Assembly: GCA_030652215.1 (NCBI GenBank)
Contig: JAUSBC010000013.1
Location: 1 to 34,634 of the forward strand
Reading direction: 5' to 3'
Length of the DNA stretch: 34,634 bases
Source of the DNA: Sideroxyarcus sp.
GTDB taxonomy: Bacteria; Pseudomonadota; Gammaproteobacteria; Burkholderiales; Gallionellaceae
Below the pieces are notes generated by a model. That model saw nothing but the letters and a program-made list of their open reading frames with translations. It was not told where the DNA came from and ran no database searches. Below are positions 7,448 to 14,107 of the stretch, one piece after another (the first letter of the stretch is position 1; each line of letters starts with the position of its first letter). A program made the translations under genes and the position numbers.

Positions 7448-8262
7448 GCGACGACAACAAGATTGCGCTCCATACTTTTGCTGAGCTGGTGGCCAAGCGT
7501 GCCAAGGTGAGTAGTGTCGAAGCAGACACCTATATCCACCAATTCGCGAAGAGCATGAGCGAGGAATTGGAGGCGGGTGGCGATATTCATCTGTATCACT
7601 TCGGCCGATTCCATACGACCCATGTTGATGAACAAGCGGGGCACGATCCCAACTCAGGCGCGGCGTTAACGATTCCTGCGCACTCGCGTGTCCACTTTCG
7701 CGCATATAGCGCATTGCGTTTTGCTGTGAATGCGCCTTTTAATCAGCTGCGAATCAGGGAACTCACTCCGGACAAAACAGCCTGGCGTACCAGAACCGGT
7801 GCCTGGATCTTGCTGGCACTGCTCGCATTGCTACTGATCGTGCTTGGCTTCAGGTCAAAGAGCGGAGAGTCCACTCAGGATGCGTCTCTGTTTCTGTCCG
7901 CAACCGTTCCCGCTGCTCCCGTAGAGCCACCCACCCCTTCGGTAGCTGCGGCGACGGGGGTTGTCGTGTCGCCCGGCGATACGCTGTGGGGGATTGCGGA
8001 GACCAGATTGGGCGATTCCGATTGGTGGCCGATTATCTATGCGGAGAACAGGCCAGAGTTATCCCTCCGCAACCCGGACCTGATCGACAGCGGCATCACA
8101 TTGCGCATACCCGAGCTGGCCGGTAGCGTGAATAACCCAAGTGTCGCTGATCTCCGCCTGAAAACGAACGGCTATCAAATAGCGGCCGACGATTACCAGA
8201 AACTTGGCAATCCCCGGGCCGCAGCGTATGAGATGGTCGCGGCTCGCTGGACTAACGAATAA
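7444..8262 (+). CDS. HU domain - transmembrane helix - LysM fusion protein
   Basis: 272 aa. Residues ~8-97 are an HU/IHF-like domain (HTFAELVAKRAKVSSVEADT, HLYHFGRF) with a more canonical arm than its partner (GHDPNSGAALTIP, carrying the tip proline). Residues 119-137 are a single membrane helix (WILLALLALLLIVLGF), followed by a Pro/Ala linker. A LysM domain spans ~173-223 (VVSPGDTLWGIAETRLGDSD…ITLRIP), and a short helical tail ends YEMVAARW. There is no signal peptide, so the predicted topology is N-in with HU in the cytoplasm and LysM in the periplasm. It overlaps the upstream HU gene by ATGA. The design suggests a DNA-to-cell-wall tether; this is inference. Bacteroidetes HU-SPOR proteins are a possible analogue. 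Confidence 0.88.
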   Translation: MSDDNKIALHTFAELVAKRAKVSSVEADTYIHQFAKSMSEELEAGGDIHLYHFGRFHTTHVDEQAGHDPNSGAALTIPAHSRVHFRAYSALRFAVNAPFNQLRIRELTPDKTAWRTRTGAWILLALLALLLIVLGFRSKSGESTQDASLFLSATVPAAPVEPPTPSVAAATGVVVSPGDTLWGIAETRLGDSDWWPIIYAENRPELSLRNPDLIDSGITLRIPELAGSVNNPSVADLRLKTNGYQIAADDYQKLGNPRAAAYEMVAARWTNE

Positions 8263-8355
8263 TCGGGTAGCCTAATTCGTCATTCCGGCCCTTCGATAAA
8301 CTCTCGACAGGCTGCCCTGGGGACAAGCTGGATTGCAGTGCTTTCAATGAACTGG

Positions 8356-8375
8356 ACACCGGCCTTCGCCGGTGT
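8356..8375. terminator. Perfect 8-bp hairpin, ACACCGGC-CTTC-GCCGGTGT
   Basis: Stem ACACCGGC/GCCGGTGT with a CTTC loop, 94 bases after the HU-LysM stop. There is no T-run, so it may stabilise or end the HU transcript, or may be a REP-like repeat; such GACACCGGCCTTCGCCGGTGT strings are common between genes in this group. Confidence 0.5.
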
Positions 8376-8470
8376 GACGGATTCAATCAGACCTTCCCAA
8401 ATGCGGGGGGCGGCATCTCAATTTGGTTTTCAATCAGCAATTCCGCTACACAAAACCCTCCCGAGTCCCC

Positions 8471-8494
8471 CTTGACAATATTGTCGCGTGGCGA
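8471..8494 (+). repeat. Module-border element, copy 3 (TTGACAATATTGTCGCG)
   Basis: Carries a perfect 12-bp palindrome GACAATATTGTC (8474-8485) and continues GCGTGGCGA, 22 of 24 positions identical to copy 1. It separates the HU operon from the SRPBCC gene. Confidence 0.55.
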
Positions 8495-8499
8495 ATAAT
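8472..8499 (+). promoter_or_regulatory. Sigma-70-type promoter for the SRPBCC gene
   Basis: TTGACA (8472-8477), 16-base spacer, AATAAT (8494-8499). The spacer contains most of the palindrome GACAATATTGTC, so a repressor or activator bound there could control it. The gene starts about 90 bases downstream. Confidence 0.6.
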
Positions 8500-8592
8500 C
8501 GGAGCGGCCACAACGCATTAGGTACTGGAGTCGAATCGTTTTCGCGTGAGGCCCCCAGCCTCATCAAACGTTGAATCGAAAGGAGGCAGACC

Positions 8593-9039
8593 ATGACCAC
8601 AAACACCATCCGTCTTCATCGCGTACTCCGCGCAACACCGGAGCGCATCTACAAGGCATTCCTGAATGCGGAGGCAATCCCAAAATGGCTTCCGCCCTAT
8701 GGTTTCACCTGCGCTGTCCAGCACCTGGACGCCCGGGTCGGCGGCACCTTCAGGATGTCGTTCACCAACTTCACCACAGGCAACGCCCACTCGTTCGGCG
8801 GCGAGTATCTTGAGCTCGTTCCATCCCAAAAGATCAGCTATTCGGACAAGTTCGACGACCCGAACCTGCCCGGAGTAATGAAAACAACCGTAACCCTGAC
8901 GCCGGTGTCGTGCGGAACCGAGATCGCCGTCGTGCAGGAAGGCGTGCCCGAAGTGATCCCGGCCGAGATGTGCTATCTCGGCTGGCAAGAGTCGCTCGCG
9001 CAACTGGTGAATCTGGTAGAGCCGGAGATACCGGATTGA
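8593..9039 (+). CDS. SRPBCC / AHSA1-like protein
   Basis: 148-aa START-like fold protein of the family annotated as 'activator of Hsp90 ATPase homologue'. It has the family opening (IRLHRVLRATPERIYKAFLN), then AEAIPKWLPP, a glycine turn RVGGTFRMSF and GGEYLELVPSQKISYSDKFD. The closing amphipathic helix is MCYLGWQESLAQLVNLVEPE. Bacterial members bind hydrophobic ligands or have unknown substrates; nothing here shows a ligand. The start has a near-consensus AAAGGAGG 6-7 bases upstream. It is probably transcribed alone from the promoter at 8472. Confidence 0.9.
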   Translation: MTTNTIRLHRVLRATPERIYKAFLNAEAIPKWLPPYGFTCAVQHLDARVGGTFRMSFTNFTTGNAHSFGGEYLELVPSQKISYSDKFDDPNLPGVMKTTVTLTPVSCGTEIAVVQEGVPEVIPAEMCYLGWQESLAQLVNLVEPEIPD

Positions 9040-9110
9040 AGTAAATCCAAGTTGCTGTAGTAGAATCGTTTGCAGTGAACCACCGTCGTCAATAACCAGG
9101 AGAGATCATC

Positions 9111-9185
9111 ATGGGCAGCAAGGACAAGAAAAAAGAATCTAAGGGCAAGAAACCGCTTCCCAAGCCGGTGCCGGCGGGGAAGTAA
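9111..9185 (+). CDS. 24-aa Lys/Pro-rich peptide with a strong ribosome binding site
   Basis: ATG 9111 has AGGAGA with 8-base spacing and a possible -10 box TAGAAT at 9061-9066. The product starts MGSKDKKKESKGKK and ends PLPKPVPAGK; 10 of 24 residues are Lys and 4 are Pro. It has no hydrophobic core, so it should be disordered and nucleic-acid- or ribosome-seeking if stable. It sits alone between the SRPBCC gene and the hydrolase. I do not recognise a family; translation is supported by the ribosome binding site and clean stop. Confidence 0.5.
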   Translation: MGSKDKKKESKGKKPLPKPVPAGK

Positions 9186-9271
9186 TCTGGCTATCAGGAT
9201 TGGCAGGGCGACTGGAATTCTTGGCTTGATAAAGTTCCAGGCAAGGATAACCTTCGACGAAAGTGCAAGAG

Positions 9272-10561
9272 ATGAATGTTTTTTGTTGCAGGCAGAGGGG
9301 GCTGGCGGGCGCGATAGTGCTGAGTGTGTTGCTGGGTTTGTCGGCATGTGGCGGGGGAGGTTCCGGGGGTGATCCGGCAGGCGAGGCCACCCAGCCCGTG
9401 AGTACGCTGAAGGGAAGCATTACCCAGCAGCAATTGTCCAGCCTGCTTGTATCGAGCGGGTTCAGTTTCACTCAACAGCCAACCTATAGCGTCAATTACT
9501 ACAAAGTCGCTTATGAGACGACGACGCCTTCCGGTGCGGCCGTCATTGCTTCCGGCCTGTTGATTGTTCCGCAAAAGGCGGCTGGTGCCGCCAGCCCTTT
9601 GCTCAGTGTGCAGCATGGCACTATCACCAGCCAGGCACTGGCTCCCTCAAACGCTAACCTGGCCGTTCCCAATTCTGTTCCTTACGATGTATGGGGCGGA
9701 GTGGTTGCCGCTTCGTTCGGGTATGTAGTGGCGATGCCGGACTATCTTGGATATGGAGATAGCCAGTCGGTGTTCCATCCTTATGTGCAGGCTGCTCCAA
9801 CAGCAACGGCAACAATCGACATGATCCGGGCGTCGAAGACGATACTGGGCGGGCTCGGCGTTGCAATCAATCAGCAGTTATTCCTTGCCGGATATTCGGA
9901 AGGCGGCTATGCGACGCTTGCCACGCAAAAGCAGATCGAGACCAACCTGAGTTCTGAATTCACCCTCACCGCATCGGCGCCGGGTGCAGGGCCTTATGAT
10001 CTCACCGCTACAGTGAATTCATTGATGGCCTCTCAGGATATGGCCGGTCAAACACTCCCCGGCTATTTTGCATTTGTGGTTGATGCCTATCATGCCTATT
10101 ACGATTCCGCCTCCCCGTTGGGCAATTACTTCACCCCCTCGGCACTGGCATGCGCAAATACCTTTTTTGCAGATGGATGGTATGGTTTCAAAACAGGATT
10201 CGGAACCTTCGATAGTTGCGTCAGTAGCACCGTGACTGCAGATATTCTTAACGCAACTTTCATTGCCGACTACACCGGAAACAATCCAAGTACCAGCGCG
10301 CTCAGGCAGGCATTCGCAGACAATGACATCTACGACTGGGCACCGCAGGTTCACACCCGCTTTTATTACAGCCCCAACGATGAGGCGGTGCCGCCTGCCA
10401 ATGCCATTACGGCCTTTAATACGATGCAGGCGCGCGGATCGACTACTGTTGAAATAGTAGAATGTCAGCTTACGGGCATCACCAACTATCATGGTTCGTG
10501 CAACATCCCGTATTTTGAGAACATGGTGAGTTTCTTCGATCTGTACGCGGCAGATTTATAG
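9272..10561 (+). CDS. Lipoprotein alpha/beta hydrolase (secretory lipase-like)
   Basis: About 429 aa. A signal peptide ends in the lipobox LGLSAC (Cys26), followed by a GGGGSGG spacer, so the mature enzyme is membrane-anchored and faces the periplasm or cell surface. Alpha/beta hydrolase features are the strand LLSVQHGT (oxyanion region), AMPDYLGYG, the nucleophile elbow GYSEGG (Ser about 210), a late acid in FYYSPNDEAVPP and a His in NYHGSC. This order fits secretory lipases and related esterases; the substrate is unknown. The start is uncertain: a GTG at 9263 is in frame three codons upstream and neither has a strong ribosome binding site. Confidence 0.85.
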   Translation: MNVFCCRQRGLAGAIVLSVLLGLSACGGGGSGGDPAGEATQPVSTLKGSITQQQLSSLLVSSGFSFTQQPTYSVNYYKVAYETTTPSGAAVIASGLLIVPQKAAGAASPLLSVQHGTITSQALAPSNANLAVPNSVPYDVWGGVVAASFGYVVAMPDYLGYGDSQSVFHPYVQAAPTATATIDMIRASKTILGGLGVAINQQLFLAGYSEGGYATLATQKQIETNLSSEFTLTASAPGAGPYDLTATVNSLMASQDMAGQTLPGYFAFVVDAYHAYYDSASPLGNYFTPSALACANTFFADGWYGFKTGFGTFDSCVSSTVTADILNATFIADYTGNNPSTSALRQAFADNDIYDWAPQVHTRFYYSPNDEAVPPANAITAFNTMQARGSTTVEIVECQLTGITNYHGSCNIPYFENMVSFFDLYAADL

Positions 10562-10602
10562 TCGGCGGTGCAGCGGATGAATCAAGGTGAGCGCGTTTGG
10601 CA

Positions 10603-10647
10603 GCATTAAGCCTTGCTTGAGCGACATAAGGCGGCAGATTCAAGTTC
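10603..10647 (+). repeat. 45-bp dispersed repeat, copy B
   Basis: Partner of 6846-6890. Here the core is bounded by GCCTT and AAGGC, which can pair as a short stem. It lies directly upstream of the membrane-protein gene at 10675. Confidence 0.55.
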
Positions 10648-10660
10648 CTTGTTTTCGCTT

Positions 10661-10666
10661 TACAAT
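10661..10666 (+). promoter_or_regulatory. -10 box TACAAT close to the start codon
   Basis: TACAAT ends 8 bases before ATG 10675; a weak -35 (TTCAAG, 10639-10644) is 16 bases upstream at the end of repeat copy B. Transcription would begin within a few bases of the ATG, giving a leaderless or nearly leaderless mRNA. Confidence 0.4.
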
Positions 10667-10674
10667 GGGCGATC

Positions 10675-11169
10675 ATGAGCAATCCAGTTCAGTGCCGACT
10701 TGCCAATGGTTTTAGCGTGCGCGAAAAACTTTACGCGCAGATTTCATTTTTCGTGATGGGCATCATCGGCATGATCGGCATTGCGCGGGAAGATTGGCGC
10801 TGGCTGGTGCCCTACCTCATAGTCTTCGGGTATGGTGTGCCGGGAATTGTGATGCGGCATCTGACATGCCCGCGCTGCCCGCATTTGTACGTGTATGGTG
10901 ATTGTCTTCAGTTCCCGCCGACCTGGGCGAAGTGGCTGGTGAAGCATCGCAAAACAACACCCTTCAGTGAAACCGAGAGAAGGGTGTTTTATCTGATATT
11001 TCTGCTGATACCCCTATACCCGCTCTATTGGTTGCGTACCCAACCAGCCCTGCTGTTCGTTTTTGTTCTGGCTGCCGGGATGTGGTATCTGGGTCAATGG
11101 CTTTACTTCTGCAAGCGATGCCGAGTCGAAACGTGCCCGTTCAATTTCGCGCCGGTTTCAATTGATTAG
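10675..11169 (+). CDS. Small Cys-rich membrane protein, uncharacterised
   Basis: 164 aa with about four membrane segments (residues ~20-38, 43-60, 104-121, 124-143). Two cytoplasmic or periplasmic Cys clusters follow segments two and four: CPRCPHLYVYGDC and FCKRCRVETC. Together these could bind a metal (zinc or iron-sulfur) or form disulfides. I do not recognise the family. There is no Shine-Dalgarno before the ATG, consistent with the close -10 box. Confidence 0.7.
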   Translation: MSNPVQCRLANGFSVREKLYAQISFFVMGIIGMIGIAREDWRWLVPYLIVFGYGVPGIVMRHLTCPRCPHLYVYGDCLQFPPTWAKWLVKHRKTTPFSETERRVFYLIFLLIPLYPLYWLRTQPALLFVFVLAAGMWYLGQWLYFCKRCRVETCPFNFAPVSID

Positions 11170-11271
11170 GAAGTTGTTTCGATGAATATGATTATGTACG
11201 GACTGGGATTTGCCGGCGTTTCTTCGAGAATGCTTGGCTCAATATGGTTTTCGTAACAAACAGGAAAAGAC

Positions 11272-12588
11272 TTGATCACATTTATGCCCATTCAACTTCC
11301 CAACCTTAACAAATCAAATCTTCTTTGCATGACGACGATCCTGTTGGTGATTGCCGCGGTGCTTCAATCCGGTTGTGTCGGGCGTACCCCCAGGCCGGAG
11401 CCCGTCGTTGAGGTGCCTGAGGTACCTCAGACCCAATTTCAGTCCGCATTGGGGCGGACTGCGGTAGTGGTGAGGGTGGAGTTGCCCGAGCTTGAATTCA
11501 TGGAGTTTGCGCGCGACAAGAAATTGGCGGCTTCCGTGGCGAGCAACAATGCCACCAGGAGACTTGGAGGCGGAGGATGCAGCGGAATCGATATTGGGTC
11601 TTGCATCCTGGCTCAGGCGGTAATCGGGGCGGCTGTTGGCCTCATTGCGGCCCCCATTGCTGCCGCATCTGCCGAGAAGGGATCTGAGGTAGCGATGAAA
11701 TCGGAAGCCTCCGTGGCCCCCGTGTTCGGTGCGAACGTGATGCAGTATGCGCTGCGCGATGCCATAACGGCAGCCGCTCAATCGGACGGGGTCAAGCTCG
11801 ATACTGTTTCGCCGGTGATTGTTAATGATGGGGAAGCCGAGTCCGATTATCGGGCGCTTGCCACAAAAGGATTGAATAGCGTACTTGAAGTGACGCTGAA
11901 TCAGGTGTTCCTTGAGCCTGCAGTTGACCGCGGCGGTAAGCTAAACCTCGATCCGGTCTTGCCATTGGATATGCGGGTGAATGTACGGTTGGTCAAGGTC
12001 AGCGACAACTCCCTGTTGTTCTCCGACGTCCTTGCCTACCACGGCAAGCGCTACCAATATACAAAGTGGGCAGCCAACCACGGCGAGCAGCTTGTGATTG
12101 GCCTGAATAAAGGGTACGAATCTCTGGGACGCGATATCAGCGAGAGGATATTCCTGCTTCATCCTTTTGCGGATCGTGTGGGGAAAGGGGAGTCCGGCAA
12201 TTGCGGACTCGGCGCGCTTGGCCCCAAGGCCAATATGGCGGAAGATCTTTCGCCGTTGCTTTCCTGGCAGAGCTTCCCGCGCGAGTCCGATATCAGCGCG
12301 GATACTCAGAATATGAAGCAGGTGAAGAATGTCAGGTATGAACTGGTCGTCGGCTCAGGTGACAACGGCGAAACCCCGGATATGTTTTACCGCGTCAAGG
12401 ATTTGTCTGAGACATCGCACAAGTTGCCGATGAAACTGAGTCCGAATACCCGCTACTTCTGGAGTGTGCGCGCGAGATTTGAGCTCAACGGTCGCCAGCG
12501 CGTAACCGACTGGGCGACAGCCTGCCCTTTTGAAGAGCAACTTATTGTAGGTGCGCGGATATACCGGTTCTACACGCCGAAGGGATAG
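11272..12588 (+). CDS. Lipoprotein of unknown function with Gly-rich loop and Fn3-like end
   Basis: 438 aa from TTG 11272 (AGGAAAAG 4-5 bases upstream; ATG 11284 is an alternative). The signal peptide ends in the lipobox LQSGC, then a Pro/Val-rich spacer. A small Gly/Ala-rich hydrophobic stretch (ILAQAVIGAAVGLIAAPIAA) follows the double-Cys loop GGGGCSGIDIGSC and may insert in a membrane. The middle has an alternating strand pattern (SVLEVTLNQVFLEP, MRVNVRLVKV). The last ~130 residues (LSPLLSWQSFP, VRYELVV, LSPNTRYFWSVRARF) look like a fibronectin-III-type domain. It ends 16 bases before the rsgA start, so the two may share a transcript. Function not assignable. Confidence 0.75.
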   Translation: MITFMPIQLPNLNKSNLLCMTTILLVIAAVLQSGCVGRTPRPEPVVEVPEVPQTQFQSALGRTAVVVRVELPELEFMEFARDKKLAASVASNNATRRLGGGGCSGIDIGSCILAQAVIGAAVGLIAAPIAAASAEKGSEVAMKSEASVAPVFGANVMQYALRDAITAAAQSDGVKLDTVSPVIVNDGEAESDYRALATKGLNSVLEVTLNQVFLEPAVDRGGKLNLDPVLPLDMRVNVRLVKVSDNSLLFSDVLAYHGKRYQYTKWAANHGEQLVIGLNKGYESLGRDISERIFLLHPFADRVGKGESGNCGLGALGPKANMAEDLSPLLSWQSFPRESDISADTQNMKQVKNVRYELVVGSGDNGETPDMFYRVKDLSETSHKLPMKLSPNTRYFWSVRARFELNGRQRVTDWATACPFEEQLIVGARIYRFYTPKG

Positions 12589-12604
12589 AAAGGGCAGACT
12601 CACC

Positions 12605-13663
12605 ATGGATTTGACAGAACTAGGTTTGGATGACGAGTTTCAGGAACAGGCAAACCATCTGTGTGGCCCAAGCCAGCGCCTGGCTCGGGTGACTGCAGTG
12701 GACCGCGGGCGCTATGTTGTTCGTAATGAACGGGGCGAAGTGTCTGCCGAACTGACGGGCAAATTCCTTTACACCGCCGCATCTTCAGTCGATATGCCCT
12801 GCGTGGGCGATTGGGTGTGTGTGGAGTATCACGATGCGGATACGTTTGCGACTATCCATGATGTGGTGCCCAGAAGGTCTTTCCTGCGGCGCAAGTCTCC
12901 CGGCAAGAACATCGATTTTCAGATGATTGCGGCGAACATCGACGTGGCGTTCATCGTGCAGTCGTGCCATTTCGATTTCAATGTGCGCAGGTTGGAGCGC
13001 TATCTGGTGATGGTGAACGAGGGGCATATCGAACCGGTGCTGCTGCTGACCAAGACGGATCTGGTGAGCGCGGTTGAGTTGGAGCGCATGCTCGGCCATA
13101 TCCGCGCGGCAGGCATCACGGCGCGCATCATTACGCTCAGCAGCATGACCGGCGAGGGCGTGGAGGAGGTGAAGCGTCTGGTGCTGCCGGGCAAGACTTA
13201 TTGCCTGCTCGGTTCTTCGGGCGTGGGCAAGACAACACTGATCAATCATCTGCTGGGACATGACGTGCTGGAGACTGCGGCGGTCAGCGGCACGGGTGAG
13301 GGCAGGCACACCACCACGCGCCGGCATCTGGTCACGCTTGATAACGGCGGGCTGCTGATCGATATGCCGGGAATGCGCGAGCTGGGCATCCTGAGCGCGG
13401 GCGAAGGACTGGATGACAGCTTCGCCGATATCAAGGCGCTTGCCGCAAGTTGCCGTTTCGCCGATTGCAGCCACAACAACGAGCCGGGTTGTGCGATTCG
13501 CAAGGCCATCGAAAATGGTGAACTGAACCCGGAGCACTACCAGAGTTATCTGAAGCTCAAGGCCGAGTCCGATTTTAACGAGATGTCGTATGTGGATAAG
13601 CGCAAGAAGGACAAGGCGTTCGGGAAGATGGTGAAGACGGTGTTGAAGCAGAAGCATAAATGA
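12605..13663 (+). CDS. rsgA: Ribosome small subunit-dependent GTPase RsgA
   Basis: Circularly permuted GTPase that acts in late 30S subunit maturation. The 352-aa product has an N-terminal OB fold (RVTAVDRGRYVVRNERGEV…CVGDWV), then G4 TKTD (149-152), G1 GSSGVGKT (203-210), G2 with GEGRHTTT (231-238) and G3 DMPG (253-256). The C-terminal zinc knuckle has Cys283, Cys288, His290 and Cys296. I chose ATG 12605, because the in-frame extension to 12551 overlaps the upstream lipoprotein and is not conserved. All motifs are intact. Confidence 0.96.
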   Translation: MDLTELGLDDEFQEQANHLCGPSQRLARVTAVDRGRYVVRNERGEVSAELTGKFLYTAASSVDMPCVGDWVCVEYHDADTFATIHDVVPRRSFLRRKSPGKNIDFQMIAANIDVAFIVQSCHFDFNVRRLERYLVMVNEGHIEPVLLLTKTDLVSAVELERMLGHIRAAGITARIITLSSMTGEGVEEVKRLVLPGKTYCLLGSSGVGKTTLINHLLGHDVLETAAVSGTGEGRHTTTRRHLVTLDNGGLLIDMPGMRELGILSAGEGLDDSFADIKALAASCRFADCSHNNEPGCAIRKAIENGELNPEHYQSYLKLKAESDFNEMSYVDKRKKDKAFGKMVKTVLKQKHK

Positions 13664-14107
13664 GTACGCAATAGGCGGCAAAGTTGCCCGCCGGTGGTGG
13701 CGAGATGGTTTTCAGTTCTAGCCGCCACTCTTAAATTCCCCTTTTACTTTTTCAGTCGGGTTTCGAATCGAGTCGAATCGAGTCGAGAACCGGTCAACGC
13801 TCGTCAGCAATTTGCCATTCACCCGTTGCGTTTGTGCAGTGCGGATTGATCAACCACGCTACAGATATGGATAAAAGAGGCTCTGGCGAGTTTGGCACAG
13901 ATACTGCTAACCATGATCGTCAGATGGCTAATGCTGCCGGGCGGAAATTGCTGGTGGCTTACCTGACTATTTTATTTCGAACCATTTTCATCGGCTATTC
14001 GCCATGAATAAACAGGAAATGGTTGTGCCTGGCGCGGCGAGTGAAATGCGGGTAAGCGAGGCGGTATTGCGGGGGATCTTTTGGAGCTTAAACAGACTGG
14101 GGGAAGT
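13664..14107. other. Intergenic region with a short tandem repeat
   Basis: About 440 bases with no supported gene. Just after rsgA, GGCGG-CAA can pair with TTG-CCCGCC (13672-13694, one bulge), a weak terminator candidate. The tandem repeat is listed separately. The promoter of the repeat lipoprotein is not obvious. Confidence 0.5.
13763..13787. repeat. 10-bp tandem repeat TCGAATCGAG x2.5
   Basis: TCGAATCGAG is repeated twice and followed by TCGAG. Each unit contains TCGA palindromes, giving a slippage-prone stretch upstream of the lipoprotein gene; no regulator is implied. Confidence 0.6.

Larger units (their letters stand above)
8263..8592. other. Intergenic region before the SRPBCC gene
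   Basis: About 330 bases without a gene. It opens with sequence typical of dispersed intergenic repeats (TCATTCCGGCCCTTCGATAA), then a strong hairpin at 8356-8375. The module-border element copy 3 follows at 8471-8494, doubling as a good promoter. Confidence 0.5.

Noticed and set aside
3899-8494. Integron cassette array, suggested by small toxin-antitoxin genes separated by short repeats
   Set aside because: The repeats lack the attC core sites and the imperfect long hairpin, genes lie on both strands, and no integrase is seen.
13763-13787. CRISPR-like or iteron array
   Set aside because: Only 2.5 units of 10 bp with no spacers; simple tandem slippage explains it.
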